DNA of 61,948 nucleotides, from the NCBI GenBank assembly GCA_014859965.1, contig JACZKQ010000009.1:1-61948 (forward strand), read 5' to 3'. Numbering within the stretch: the stretch's first letter is position 1; the number at the start of each line of letters is the position of its first letter. Under the pieces are notes generated by a model that had not been told where the DNA came from, ran no database searches, and saw only the letters and a program-made list of their open reading frames with translations. This document shows positions 1 to 9,457 of this stretch, piece after piece. The DNA is from Phycisphaerae bacterium (lineage in GTDB: Bacteria > Planctomycetota > Phycisphaerae > Sedimentisphaerales > Anaerohalosphaeraceae). Made by a program: the position numbers and the translations under genes.

Positions 1-74
1 GCACAGGATTTGCAGTCCTTTCATTTGAAACCATGGAGCCGAATCCATTGCAGATATTGAAAGGACGTACAGGG

Positions 75-1934
75 ATGGCAGCAGATGCTCGTTCAGAGGT
101 GCATGAGATGGGACTTAAGCTGGCCGAAGAGGGCCGGCACGAGGAAGCGCTTCAGTGTATTCGGGAGCATTTGCGTCGATATCCGAAGGATCACCAGGCG
201 TTGAACGACGCGGGGGTGATTTTGTTCTGCTCGGGTGTTAACGAGGAGGCGATCGATCACCTGGAGAAGGCGAAGGCGTGCTGTCCGGCGAGCGAGGCGG
301 GGGAGATTCTCTGGAACCTTTGCGAGGTTTATCTGGCGGCGGGTTACCCGGGGATGGCGATGACGCTGTTCGATGCGATGGAGCGGCAGGAACTGCTGAA
401 TGCCGACCTGCTGAACCGGGGCGCGCAGGCGTTTCTTCAGCAGGACATGTACGGGCATGCGATCGAGCTTCTGATTCGTTCGTTAGAAATGGCGCCTTCG
501 CAGGAGATTCTGGAGCCGATGATTGCGGTGATTCGGAGTCGGCGGCCGAAGGTGGGGGTGTTTGCGGCGGCTAAGAACGCGGAGACGCAGCGGCTGTTCG
601 AGTTTGTGGGGCAGCGGTTTGTTGCAACGCTGCATACGGGGGCGGGGCTGGAGGAGATGCGGTCGCTGTTGGGGCAGTGCGACATTGCGTTCTTCGACGG
701 CTGCTGCGATACGCTGGTCGATGTGTCGTACAGGCCGGCGGCGTGCAAGTTGATTGTGCGGCTGAGCGACGCGGACGTTTACTCGGAGGGGCTTGGGAAT
801 CTTTGCTGGCAGTCTATCGATGCGGTGGTGCTGAGCGATAATCCAGTGATTCGGGAGCGGCTGTTCGAGCGGTTCGGGGACCTCGACAAGCAAGTTCATG
901 TGGCGACGGCCGGGATGGGGGTGGATACGAAGCGGTTCGGGTTTGCGGAGAAGGGGCGCGGCAAACGGATCGCGTGCCTGGACGTTCTGACGTCGCGGAA
1001 TAATCCGATGCTGCTGCTGCAGTGCATGCAGAAGCTTCATTATATCGACGCCGACTACCGGCTGTATTTTGCGGGCGGGTTTGCGGACGGGGCGACGGAG
1101 GATTATGTCCGTTACATGGTGGAGGCGATGGAGCTGTCGAATGTGGTGTTCTTCGACGGCGGGGTGCGGAGCGAGGCGGGGTGGCTGCGGGACAAGCATT
1201 ATGTGGTTACGGCCGCGATGACGGCGGACGGGATGGAGGGGGTGCTCAAGGGGATGAGCTGCGGGCTGAAGCCGGTGGTGCATAATTTTCCGGGGGCCGG
1301 GCGGATGTTCGACGAGGCGTTCGTGTTCAATATTGCGGAGGACTTCTGCGGGCAGGTTCTGTCGGCGGAGTATGAGCCGCGGCGGTATCGGCGGATTGTG
1401 GAGACGCGGTACAGTGAGGCGGTGGGGCTGAGGGGGATTAAGGATGTTCTCTTCCGGCTGGAGAAGCTGGTTGTGAAGGATGATTCTGCGGCGGAACCTG
1501 CTGCTGTGGCTGCGGCGGAAGCGCGGGCGGACGTGGTCGGCGGGGCCGGTGCTGCTGCTGCGGCGGGCGGGTTCGAGATGACGCCGCGTGAGTTTATGCC
1601 GGGTTTCGGGGCGGCGGCACATGAGCCGGTTGCGATGCCGGCTCCGACGGCATGGTCGGCGCGGCACGCAGGGGCTGCGCCGGTGCAGACTGCGGCGCAG
1701 CATTTGTGCGACCGTGTCGGGTCGATCAACCAGATGTCGGCGAATGTGCTGCGCGACTGGAAGGCGTTTGCGGAGCAGGGGCCGGGCGGCGGCGGGGAGA
1801 TGCAGCCGGTCGAGATCGGATCTTCGGCTGCGGAGGCGCCTTTTGCGGAGGGCGGATTGAAGATTACGGAACTGCCGACTCGCCGGCGCAGTGTGCCGAC
1901 GCCGGTGGAGGTAAAGCACGTCCCTTTCGTTTGA
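75..1934 (+). CDS. TPR-glycosyltransferase (GT-B, GT4-like) fusion
   Basis: 619 aa. Residues about 9-145 are TPR helix pairs. The rest resembles a GT-B glycosyltransferase; the C-terminal half has a GT4-style donor-site stretch (MEGVLKGMSCGLKPVVH). An Ala/Gly-rich low-complexity tail follows. It probably moves a sugar onto a protein or surface glycan in the cytoplasm; its place ahead of sugar-nucleotide and flagellar genes suggests flagellin glycosylation (inference). ATG 75 was chosen because AAGGAC lies about 9 bases upstream; the in-frame ATG at 33 has no Shine-Dalgarno. The gene starts close to the window edge, so upstream partners are unseen. Donor and acceptor cannot be told from sequence. 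Confidence 0.75.
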   Translation: MAADARSEVHEMGLKLAEEGRHEEALQCIREHLRRYPKDHQALNDAGVILFCSGVNEEAIDHLEKAKACCPASEAGEILWNLCEVYLAAGYPGMAMTLFDAMERQELLNADLLNRGAQAFLQQDMYGHAIELLIRSLEMAPSQEILEPMIAVIRSRRPKVGVFAAAKNAETQRLFEFVGQRFVATLHTGAGLEEMRSLLGQCDIAFFDGCCDTLVDVSYRPAACKLIVRLSDADVYSEGLGNLCWQSIDAVVLSDNPVIRERLFERFGDLDKQVHVATAGMGVDTKRFGFAEKGRGKRIACLDVLTSRNNPMLLLQCMQKLHYIDADYRLYFAGGFADGATEDYVRYMVEAMELSNVVFFDGGVRSEAGWLRDKHYVVTAAMTADGMEGVLKGMSCGLKPVVHNFPGAGRMFDEAFVFNIAEDFCGQVLSAEYEPRRYRRIVETRYSEAVGLRGIKDVLFRLEKLVVKDDSAAEPAAVAAAEARADVVGGAGAAAAAGGFEMTPREFMPGFGAAAHEPVAMPAPTAWSARHAGAAPVQTAAQHLCDRVGSINQMSANVLRDWKAFAEQGPGGGGEMQPVEIGSSAAEAPFAEGGLKITELPTRRRSVPTPVEVKHVPFV

Positions 1935-1966
1935 GGTCGGACCGGGTTGCAGGGTCCGCATGTGCC

Positions 1967-2827
1967 GTGAATGCGGCCGGCCAGGAAGTGGAAGGCGTCT
2001 CCGGGGGGCGCGAGGTTCTGATCGAGATCGACGGCGGGATCGAAGAGGTGCTCAGCGCCGAGCCGGCGATTCGCTCGCTGCAGGAGACGGTCGGCGGGAA
2101 GTTCAACATCACCGTGTGCGCCGGAGATGAAGGGTTGTTTCGGAATCATCCGGGTGTGCGGGAGATTGTGAATTTGCGGTCGTGGCGCGGCGGGCGGCGA
2201 TTTGATATGTGCTGGCGGTTGGGGCGCGATGGGGCGGGCGACGGCGAGGGACCGCTGGTTGACAGATATGCGCGGCGACTGGGGGTGCATGTGAAGGATC
2301 GGCGGCCGCGGATATATCTTGACGGTTTCGATGTGCTGCGGATGCAGCGGCTGGCGAAGCGGCGGCCTGAGCAGATGCGGATCGTGATTGGGGCGGGGAC
2401 TTCGCAGGAAGAGAGGGCGTGGGACGAGGGCAAGTGGCTGGCGCTGTGTGAGTATCTGGCGGGCAGGTGGGGTGCTGATCTGGTCCAGGTCGGGGATCGC
2501 GGCGAGCGGTTTTTCGGGTACGGGCGCGATCTCGTGGGCAAGCTGACGGCGCGCGAGGCGGCGACGGTGGTGAGGAACAGCGATTTGCTGATCGGCGTCG
2601 ATAACGGCTGGCGGCATCTGGCGGGCGCGGTTGGCCGGGCGGCGGTGGTGCTGGCGGGCTCGGAGGGAAAGGCCGCGATGCTTGAGCGGGAGGGGTATTG
2701 TGCGGTGGGCGTTGGAGCGGGGGAATCGGCGGTGCGCGACATCGCGATTGAAGCGGTGCTCGACAGCGCGGCGCGGCTGGGCGGGCGTGAGGGTTTTGCG
2801 GGTATGGAGCGAGCGGTGTGTGCGTGA
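1967..2827 (+). CDS. Glycosyltransferase family 9-like (heptosyltransferase fold)
   Basis: 286 aa from the proposed GTG at 1967. The frame is open further upstream, but that part overlaps the previous gene out of frame, so it is probably not translated. The C-terminal half carries the GT9-type signature SDLLIGVDNGWRHLAGAVG, equivalent to the D-x-G-x-x-H-L-A motif of ADP-heptose:LPS heptosyltransferases. The N-terminal half (EVLIEIDGGIEEVLSAEPAI) fits the acceptor-side Rossmann domain but is short for the family (usually about 340 aa). It lies 32 bases after one glycosyltransferase and just before another, in what looks like one operon. Start uncertain; the substrate need not be heptose. Confidence 0.65.
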   Translation: MNAAGQEVEGVSGGREVLIEIDGGIEEVLSAEPAIRSLQETVGGKFNITVCAGDEGLFRNHPGVREIVNLRSWRGGRRFDMCWRLGRDGAGDGEGPLVDRYARRLGVHVKDRRPRIYLDGFDVLRMQRLAKRRPEQMRIVIGAGTSQEERAWDEGKWLALCEYLAGRWGADLVQVGDRGERFFGYGRDLVGKLTAREAATVVRNSDLLIGVDNGWRHLAGAVGRAAVVLAGSEGKAAMLEREGYCAVGVGAGESAVRDIAIEAVLDSAARLGGREGFAGMERAVCA

Positions 2828-2845
2828 GAGGTGACGTGGAGACGC

Positions 2846-5143
2846 GTGGTTGAAACGAACAGACAATCCGGGCCGCTGGTGAGCGTGCTGATGTCGACGT
2901 ACAATCGGCCGCGGTATGTGCGGACTGCGGTGGAGAGTATTCTGCGGCAGACGCATCGTGACGTGGAAGCGATCGTGGTGCGGGACGGGGGGCAGGCGGT
3001 TGGGGACCTGGAGCGGGAATATGGCGATCCGCGGCTTACTTTTATTAATCGCGATCAGAACCGGGGGCTTCCATATTCGTTCAATGAGGCGCTGAGCCGG
3101 GCGCGTGGGGAGTATATCTGCTATCTGGGTGACGACGATTTGCTTTATCCGCACCACGTGGCGACGCTGGTGGATGCGCTCGACGGGCAGGACGCGTATG
3201 GGGCGGCCTATTCGGATTTGTACAAGGTGCACCACCGGGTGATGCCGGACGGCGGGCGTCTGGTGCTGGCGAAGAATGTGGAGATCAGCCGCGATTTCGA
3301 CCGGATGGCGCTGCTGAAGTTCAATCATATTCTGCATGTGAGTCTGATGCATCGTCGGGATCTGCTGGACAAGGTCGGGCCGTGCAATGAGAAGCTTAAC
3401 GTGCTGATCGATTTCGATCTGACGCGGCGGCTGTCGTTTTTCACGGATTTCAAGCATGTTCATGCGGTGACGGGCGAGTTTTATGCGCCTGTGGGCGACT
3501 GTGACCGGATTTCGGTGCAGAAGCGCAAGGACGAACATAAGTACATTTACAACCTGCTGACCATCCGGAGCACGCGGCCGGCGAAGCCGTGGCCCAAGGT
3601 CGGGGATCTGTCGCTGATCGTTCTTGCGGATGGGCCGCTTTGGGAGGTGGAGCAGGCGCTGCGGGAAATATGGGGGCATACGTTCTTCCCGTATCAGATT
3701 TATCTGCCGCTGCCGGAGGAAGACCTGCAACGGCTGAACACGGCCGTGCCGAATATCGTGGGTGTTCCGGTTCGCGGCGGCAGTTGTTTGGAGGAGCGGT
3801 TTGACGCGGCGCTGGCGCGGTGCGACGGTGATTTTGTGGCGGCCGTTCCGAGCAGTTATCGCATCGGGTACGACGAGATCGCCTGGATCGAAAAGTCATT
3901 GAACCCTTTGATTAACGGTGCACCGGAGGCGTTCGAACTGGTCAATGCACGGTCGGGATGCTGGGGTGCGGCGGCGCGGCGGGGGACCTTCGAGTGGGCG
4001 AGACGGTGTTTTGGGCACCTTTCACTGCGGCAGTCGCTGGCGGCGGCGGGGACAACGGTTCGGCAACCGCGGCAGGAGGAGTGGCCCTTCCAATTCGAGA
4101 ATCTGGTCACGGCGGGGCTCGAACTTGAAAAGCAGGGCGACTGGACGACGGCGGTCAAGGTGTACGCGCACACGGCGGAGATGTATGCAAATGATCTCTG
4201 GATGCAGACGCGCAGCGCGCATGCGCTGTATCACGCGGAGCGTTACGACGCGGCGCTGCGGCTGGCCGGGGAGGTCAACCGCAAACGGACGACCGCGGCG
4301 GCACTGCTGATCGCGGCGCGGGCGCACAACAAGAGGGAAGATTACCGAGAGGCGATCAGGTCTTACAGGCATTGCCTGGAGATACTCGGAAGCGATGGAT
4401 TTCCGTGGGGGGCGTACACGCAACAGGATTACAGGGCGGCATACGACAACGAGAAGAGCCGGTCTTCAGCGGCAGACAACCGGGGCGGGTCTTCAGATGA
4501 GGAGAACATGGATACAATCAAGGGGACAACGATTCCCGATAACGGCTGGACGCAGCATTACGACGTCGTGAAGGAGTTAGGCGATTGTCATGCGATGGTC
4601 GGCGAACTCGATCAGGCACAGGAGTGTTACGACCGGGCGGCGGTACTTGCTCCGGACGAGGCGGGGCCCTACGTCGGGTGCGGCGTGCTGGAACTGCAGA
4701 AAGGCAATGCGGCCGACGCGGAGACGGCGTTTCGTGTGGCGTGTCGGCTGGACCCGGCGTGCAGCAAGGCGTACTGCGGTCTGGCGATGATTCGCCAGCA
4801 GGAGGGCGAGGCGCAGGAGGCGTTCGACCTGTATCTCAAGAGCCTGGAGCTGGACAAGAACAATCTGACGGCGCTGTTAGGGCTGTTTCAGTTGTCGTGT
4901 CAGACGGGCACGTTCGCCCGGGTGATCGAATGTCTGGAGGTGTACCTGGATATGCATCCGGGGGACATATCGGTGATGTTCTGCCTTGCGACGCTGCACC
5001 TAAAGGACGGACGGTGCGGCAAGGCGAAGCGGCTGCTGAACGACATTCTTATTGTGGATGCGGGCAATATGGAGGCGGCGGACTTACTGGAAGAAGTGGA
5101 ACACACATTGGCACAACACACCCATCAGGAGATTCGTGTATGA
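2846..5143 (+). CDS. GT2 glycosyltransferase with second GT-A-like half and C-terminal TPRs
   Basis: 765 aa. Residues about 10-220 form a family 2 GT-A domain: PLVSVLMSTYNRPRYV at the start, and YLGDDDLLYPHH as the metal/nucleotide-binding DXD region. A second GT-A-like half follows (about 250-395), then TPR repeats on both sides of a Ser/Asn-rich linker near residue 550. GTG 2846 is favoured because GGAG sits 6 bases upstream; GTG 2831 is also possible. The end overlaps the next start by 4 bases (ATGA), so translation is coupled. The TPRs probably hold the acceptor protein or a partner enzyme. Confidence 0.75.
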   Translation: MVETNRQSGPLVSVLMSTYNRPRYVRTAVESILRQTHRDVEAIVVRDGGQAVGDLEREYGDPRLTFINRDQNRGLPYSFNEALSRARGEYICYLGDDDLLYPHHVATLVDALDGQDAYGAAYSDLYKVHHRVMPDGGRLVLAKNVEISRDFDRMALLKFNHILHVSLMHRRDLLDKVGPCNEKLNVLIDFDLTRRLSFFTDFKHVHAVTGEFYAPVGDCDRISVQKRKDEHKYIYNLLTIRSTRPAKPWPKVGDLSLIVLADGPLWEVEQALREIWGHTFFPYQIYLPLPEEDLQRLNTAVPNIVGVPVRGGSCLEERFDAALARCDGDFVAAVPSSYRIGYDEIAWIEKSLNPLINGAPEAFELVNARSGCWGAAARRGTFEWARRCFGHLSLRQSLAAAGTTVRQPRQEEWPFQFENLVTAGLELEKQGDWTTAVKVYAHTAEMYANDLWMQTRSAHALYHAERYDAALRLAGEVNRKRTTAAALLIAARAHNKREDYREAIRSYRHCLEILGSDGFPWGAYTQQDYRAAYDNEKSRSSAADNRGGSSDEENMDTIKGTTIPDNGWTQHYDVVKELGDCHAMVGELDQAQECYDRAAVLAPDEAGPYVGCGVLELQKGNAADAETAFRVACRLDPACSKAYCGLAMIRQQEGEAQEAFDLYLKSLELDKNNLTALLGLFQLSCQTGTFARVIECLEVYLDMHPGDISVMFCLATLHLKDGRCGKAKRLLNDILIVDAGNMEAADLLEEVEHTLAQHTHQEIRV

Positions 5144-5490
5144 CGATTCAAGCAGCAAACGGGACCTCGCAAGGCCGTTCGGTTTCGCCGGAAGAGGCTG
5201 CGGGCATGGCCGACTATCTTGAAAACATTCTGATGCGGCATTTGGAGCGGCTGCGCAATTACGACCTGGACGGGGCGATGGTGCTGGCGGAGGAGGCGAA
5301 CCCGCTGGCGCTGGCGGTGGCGGAGGCCGGGGCTCTCGACGCGCCGTCCTGTGCCGAACAGCGCGGACGCATTCGCAAACTGTACAGTGAAATCAGTCTG
5401 GTGATCGCCGCCGAACGACAGGAGGTCTCGGAAAAGCTCAAGACGATCCGCAAAGGCATCAAGACTCTGGGCGCCTATATCGATCGTTAG
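5140..5490 (+). CDS. Small helical protein, FlgN/FliT-like flagellar chaperone candidate
   Basis: 116 aa, starting in a 4-base ATGA overlap with the previous gene, with GGAG about 8 bases upstream. The protein is almost all amphipathic helix: YLENILMRHLERLRNYDLDG, then an RKLYSEISLVIAAERQEV stretch and the basic end KLKTIRKGIKTLGAYIDR. Length and pattern resemble export chaperones of the FlgN/FliT type, which hold hook-filament proteins before secretion. No catalytic motif is visible. Its place inside a glycosyltransferase operon hints that it presents flagellar proteins for modification. The family assignment is by pattern only. Confidence 0.45.
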   Translation: MTIQAANGTSQGRSVSPEEAAGMADYLENILMRHLERLRNYDLDGAMVLAEEANPLALAVAEAGALDAPSCAEQRGRIRKLYSEISLVIAAERQEVSEKLKTIRKGIKTLGAYIDR

Positions 5491-5527
5491 GGTTTCGGCA
5501 GAGGGCCGCTTGGCAAAGGAAGTCTCA

Positions 5528-6793
5528 ATGCAGACAATAGATAAGAAGATTGCAGAGGAATTCGCGGACGGCGTTTCCGTAGCCATTGGGGCGGAGAACC
5601 CGACGGACAAGACGCCGGAGTGGAATCCGAGCAAACGCTGGAACCCGTTTAACAGCTATAAGCTGCTGGCGCACGTTGAGACGTGGCGGAAGATCAAGCG
5701 GGGCAAATCACTGCCGGCGCCGATTCTGGTGACGGTGGACCCGACGAACCGATGCAATCTGAACTGCGTGTGGTGCAACGCCGAATATATCCGGAGCATT
5801 CGCAAGCGTTCGCTGTCGGCGCGCGCGTTGGAGACGATTGCGGATTTTCTGCCGCGGTGGTCCGAGGGCAATCCGTACGGTTTTCCGGGCGTGCAGGCGA
5901 TCTGCGTGGCAGGCGGCGGGGAACCGCTGCTGAACGAGGCGACGGGCGGGTTTATCGACCGGGTGATCTCCAACGGCGTCGAGGTGGGGGTCGTGACCAA
6001 CGGTCTGCTGATCGACCGGTACGTGGATTCCTTGTCGCAGGCGACATGGGTGGGTGTGTCGGTCGATGCGGGGACGAAGGAGACCTTCGAGAAGCTCAAG
6101 TGCAACGGTGCGACGGGTACGGGGAGCTTCGAGCGCGTCATCGACAACATAGCAATTCTTTCGGATTACGCCCGAAGCCATTATAACAAGTTGGGCTGGG
6201 CGCATCCGGCGTATGGGGTCAGTTATAAGTATCTCCTGTATAAGGACAATATCGGCGAGATTTACGAGGCGGCTCGGCTGGCCCGGGAGATCGGCTGCAA
6301 GAACATTCATTTTCGGCCGGCGGGTACGACATGGGACAAGATCGGCTCGCCCGAGGAGATCGGCTTCAGCGGCGAGGACGTTCGGCTTTTTCAGGATCAG
6401 ATCGTTCGGACAATGGAGCTTGACGACGAAACGTTTGGTGTTTACGGCGTGACTCACAAGTTCAACAATCAGTTCAAACGGGCCAATTACTTTGCGAAAT
6501 GTCATGCGGTGTTTATGACGGCGGTGATCGAGCCGCCGACGGGCCCCGAGGCGCCGGAGGATTCGTTCGTGGTCGGGCTGTGCTGCGACCGCAGGGGCGA
6601 TGCGAGCCTGGAACTGGCGCGGAACGTCACGGAGGTGGGCGAGGTACAGCGGCTGTGGGGCAGCGAAACGCACTGGCGGATGCACGACCGCATCGACCCG
6701 GAGCGGGATTGTCCGCGGTGCACGTATCAGCCGCACAACGAAGTGTATGAGCAGGTGATTCTAAACGACAGCATGACGCACAAATTCATCTGA
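5528..6793 (+). CDS. Radical SAM protein, SPASM-like C-terminus
   Basis: 421 aa. Cys76, Cys80 and Cys83 in NRCNLNCVWCN form the CX3CX2C site of a [4Fe-4S] radical SAM enzyme; VAGGGEPLL is the usual GGE motif. The C-terminal Cys residues (GLCCDRRG and DCPRCTY) could bind a second cluster as in SPASM/twitch proteins. ATG 5528 was chosen over TTG 5510 because AAAGGAAG precedes it by about 6 bases. It lies between a chaperone-like gene and sugar-nucleotide genes and abuts the next gene. Substrate unknown: peptide or sugar modification are both possible. Confidence 0.8.
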   Translation: MQTIDKKIAEEFADGVSVAIGAENPTDKTPEWNPSKRWNPFNSYKLLAHVETWRKIKRGKSLPAPILVTVDPTNRCNLNCVWCNAEYIRSIRKRSLSARALETIADFLPRWSEGNPYGFPGVQAICVAGGGEPLLNEATGGFIDRVISNGVEVGVVTNGLLIDRYVDSLSQATWVGVSVDAGTKETFEKLKCNGATGTGSFERVIDNIAILSDYARSHYNKLGWAHPAYGVSYKYLLYKDNIGEIYEAARLAREIGCKNIHFRPAGTTWDKIGSPEEIGFSGEDVRLFQDQIVRTMELDDETFGVYGVTHKFNNQFKRANYFAKCHAVFMTAVIEPPTGPEAPEDSFVVGLCCDRRGDASLELARNVTEVGEVQRLWGSETHWRMHDRIDPERDCPRCTYQPHNEVYEQVILNDSMTHKFI

Positions 6794-6822
6794 TGCCGGT
6801 CAAGTTGGAAAACGGGAAATTC

Positions 6823-8205
6823 ATGAATATTTCAGTGATTGGACTTGGCAAACTGGGGTTGTGTTCGGCGGCGTGTTTTGCATCGCGCGGCCACCGTGTG
6901 ATCGGCGTCGACAGCGATCCGCAGCGGGTGCGGCGTTTGCAGCGGCATGAATGCCCCATTGATGAGCCGGACCTGGAGGAGATGCTGGCCGGCTGTTGGG
7001 ACCTTTTGGAGGCGACGGACGATGTCGAGGAGGCGGTTGGGCATTCGGACGTGACACTGATCATCGTGCCGACGCCCAGCGGAGCGGATGGCCGGTTTGA
7101 CAACGGGTGCGTCGGGGCGGTCTTGACCGCGATTGGGCCGGCGCTGGCTCGCAAAGAGACGTTTACCGTTGTGGACGTGGTGTCGACGGTGATGCCGGGT
7201 TCTTGCCGTGAGAGATTCGCGCCGCTGCTGGAGACACTGAGCGGCAGGCGGTGCGGGCGGGATTTCGGGCTGGTCTACAATCCTGAATTTATCGCTATCG
7301 GTTCGGTGATCCGCGACTTCCTGAATCCGGACATGGTGCTCATCGGCGCTTCGGATGCACGCAGCGCCGAGATCGTTAGGGGGCTGTATGAATCGACGTG
7401 CCTGAGCGATCCGCATATCGCGTGCATGTCGCTGATTAATGCGGAGATAGCCAAGCTGAGTCTGAACTGTTACGTCACGATGAAAATCAGTTTCGCCAAT
7501 GAGCTGGCGTCGGTGTGCGAGCAGACGGCGGGGGCGGATATCGACGTGATCACCGAGGCAATCGGCAGCGACAGTCGGGTGGGGGCAAAATATCTCAAGG
7601 GGGGCCTGGGCTTCGGCGGGCCTTGTTTTCCGCGGGACAACATTGCGTTTCAGGCGTTTGCCGATGAGGCGGGCGTTGCCGCGAGGCTGAGTCCCAGTGT
7701 GGTTGCGGTGAACCTTGGCGTGGTGGACCGGCTGTTTGGCGTGCTGCGCGATCAGGTCGCGGCCGGCGGGCGCGTGGCGGTCCTGGGACTGTCTTACAAG
7801 CCGCGGACGCATCTTGTGGAGGAGTCGCAATCGGTCCAGTTGGTGCGGCGGCTTGCGGCGGCGGGATACCGGGTGGTGGTTCACGATCCGAAGGCGCTTG
7901 AGGCGGCGCGGGAGGTTCTCGGTGAGGCGGTTGCGTATGCCGCCGATGCAGAGGCGGCGCTGGCGCGGGCCGACGCGGTGGTCCTGATGACGGACTGGCC
8001 CCAGTATCGGCGGCTGGACTGGGCCCGCGCAGAGGCCGGCGTGAACGAGGGGGCGGTTCTTTTGGACTGCTGGCGCATGCTGCGGGAAGTACAGTTTGGC
8101 AGGATCAACTACATAGGCGTCGGCCTTGGCGGCGCCAATAGCGAACGTATGCCGCTCAAGCATGAGAGTGCGGCCGGGACAGATATTTGCTGGATGGAGT
8201 CGTAA
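6823..8205 (+). CDS. UDP-glucose/GDP-mannose-type 6-dehydrogenase
   Basis: 460 aa. The N-terminal Rossmann motif is SVIGLGKLGL. The catalytic cysteine is Cys268 in GGLGFGGPCFPRD, where the family usually has GSCFPKD. The NAD-binding C-terminal domain ends near VVLMTDWPQYRRLDW. These enzymes oxidise a nucleotide sugar twice at C6 to the uronate. ATG 6823 begins at the conserved start of the fold; an in-frame ATG at 6793 overlaps the previous stop (TGATG) and would add 10 residues. The product probably feeds the epimerase gene that follows and the neighbouring glycosyltransferases. Exact substrate (UDP-Glc, UDP-HexNAc or GDP-Man) not resolved. Confidence 0.85.
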   Translation: MNISVIGLGKLGLCSAACFASRGHRVIGVDSDPQRVRRLQRHECPIDEPDLEEMLAGCWDLLEATDDVEEAVGHSDVTLIIVPTPSGADGRFDNGCVGAVLTAIGPALARKETFTVVDVVSTVMPGSCRERFAPLLETLSGRRCGRDFGLVYNPEFIAIGSVIRDFLNPDMVLIGASDARSAEIVRGLYESTCLSDPHIACMSLINAEIAKLSLNCYVTMKISFANELASVCEQTAGADIDVITEAIGSDSRVGAKYLKGGLGFGGPCFPRDNIAFQAFADEAGVAARLSPSVVAVNLGVVDRLFGVLRDQVAAGGRVAVLGLSYKPRTHLVEESQSVQLVRRLAAAGYRVVVHDPKALEAAREVLGEAVAYAADAEAALARADAVVLMTDWPQYRRLDWARAEAGVNEGAVLLDCWRMLREVQFGRINYIGVGLGGANSERMPLKHESAAGTDICWMES

Positions 8206-9269
8206 TGGATTACATGAAGAAGGACAAGGTGCTTGTGACCGGGGGCGCCGGATTCATCGGCAGCGTTTTGGTTCGATCGCTGCTGGCCGACGGGCACCGG
8301 GTGTGCGTGCTGGATAATCTGCTGTACGGAGGCGATGGACTTCTGGGTGTGTGGTCGGACCCGGGTTTCAGCTTCGTCCGAGGCGACGTTCGGGACAGCA
8401 GGACTGTCGAGGAACTATTGACCGACGTGGACGCGGTGGTTCACCTGGCGGCGGTCGTGGGTGATCCGGCCTGTGCACGGCATCCGCACCTGGCGCAGAC
8501 GGTGAATCTGGACGCATCGCTGAGCCTGCTGGAGGCGTGCCGCGACAGCGGTGTATTCCGTTTCGTATTCGCTTCGACTTGCAGCCATTACGGCAAGATG
8601 AAGAATGCCGCCCACCACGTGGATGAGACTTCGGAATTAAAGCCGGTTTCGTTGTACGCCGAGACGAAGGTCGCGGTGGAGCAGGCGGTGCTGAATCGGG
8701 CGGTGACGCGCGACCTGTGCGCGACGGCGCTGCGGTTTGCGACCGTTTATGGGGTTTCGCCGCGGATGCGGTTCGACCTGACGGTGAACGAGTTTACGAT
8801 GGAAATGCTGACGCGGGGGCACCTGGTGGTGTTCGGGGAGCAGTTCTGGCGGCCTTATGTTCACGTTGCGGACGTGGCGGCGGCGATCAAGCTGGTCTTG
8901 GAGCAGCCTGCCGAAGCGGTCGATGGGGAGGTGTTTAACGTGGGCTCGACGGACCAGAATTTTCGCAAGGAGCAGATCGTGCAGATGATCCGCGAATCGC
9001 ATGCGCCCGGGGCGATTGTCGAGACCGTTCAGCGCAATGAGGACCCGGGGGATTACCGTGTGAGTTTCGCCAAAATACGGGAGAAGCTTGGCTTTGAGAT
9101 CGACTGTACGGTGGAGGATGGAATCGCGGAAGTGGCCGGGCTGATCCGGCAGGGGGTGATCGCGGACTATGACAGTGTGCGTTATCGAAACGTCATCGAC
9201 TCGTCGGCCGAGGAAGCGAGTTTGGAGATCGCGTCGGCTTGCGTGCTTCCGCAGGTGTGTGGGCTATGA
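8205..9269 (+). CDS. NAD-dependent nucleotide-sugar epimerase/dehydratase (extended SDR)
   Basis: 354 aa. The extended short-chain dehydrogenase fold is shown by VLVTGGAGFIGSVLV, the STCSHYG stretch and the catalytic YAETK (YxxxK). The start codon overlaps the previous TAA (TAATG), with GGAG about 6 bases upstream. The last four bases overlap the start of a decayed aminotransferase fragment, so the original operon once ran epimerase to aminotransferase. It probably remodels the product of the dehydrogenase upstream (epimerisation or 4,6-dehydration). Its C-terminal 25 or so residues are not typical of the family and may reflect disruption. Confidence 0.85.
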   Translation: MDYMKKDKVLVTGGAGFIGSVLVRSLLADGHRVCVLDNLLYGGDGLLGVWSDPGFSFVRGDVRDSRTVEELLTDVDAVVHLAAVVGDPACARHPHLAQTVNLDASLSLLEACRDSGVFRFVFASTCSHYGKMKNAAHHVDETSELKPVSLYAETKVAVEQAVLNRAVTRDLCATALRFATVYGVSPRMRFDLTVNEFTMEMLTRGHLVVFGEQFWRPYVHVADVAAAIKLVLEQPAEAVDGEVFNVGSTDQNFRKEQIVQMIRESHAPGAIVETVQRNEDPGDYRVSFAKIREKLGFEIDCTVEDGIAEVAGLIRQGVIADYDSVRYRNVIDSSAEEASLEIASACVLPQVCGL

Positions 9270-9457
9270 GTGCAGATGCGACGGCAGATGTCCGTCGGGA
9301 GGTGCGTACGGAGGCGAGTATTCCGCTGAGTGTTCCGACGCTGACGTTTATTGCGACGGCCAACGCGGTGCGGTACTTGTATGCCGAGCCGGTGTTCATG
9401 GATTGCGACGATTATTACAACATTGAGTTGAGAAGATTGTGCGATGCCACGGCATGA
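9266..9457 (+). pseudogene. Remnant of DegT/DnrJ/EryC1 (LegC-like) aminotransferase
   Basis: 63 codons starting in an ATGA overlap with the epimerase. The text IPLSVP followed directly by TLTFIATANAVRYLYAEPV and then FMDCDDYYNIE is a hallmark stretch of PLP-dependent sugar aminotransferases. In intact members about 70 residues separate IPLSVP from PTLTF, and about 250 more follow, including the PLP lysine. Both are missing, so this is an internally deleted and truncated fragment. LegC-type enzymes make amino sugars for legionaminic/pseudaminic acids on flagellin. Not expected to be functional. Confidence 0.7.

Noticed and set aside
1967-2827. Naming the GT9-like gene as a true LPS heptosyltransferase
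   Set aside because: Only the fold signature is visible and the protein is short; no heptose biosynthesis genes lie nearby.
1199-3730. 843-codon open frame on the minus strand
   Set aside because: It is an antisense shadow of the GC-rich glycosyltransferase genes; His/Arg/Pro-rich text with no domain.
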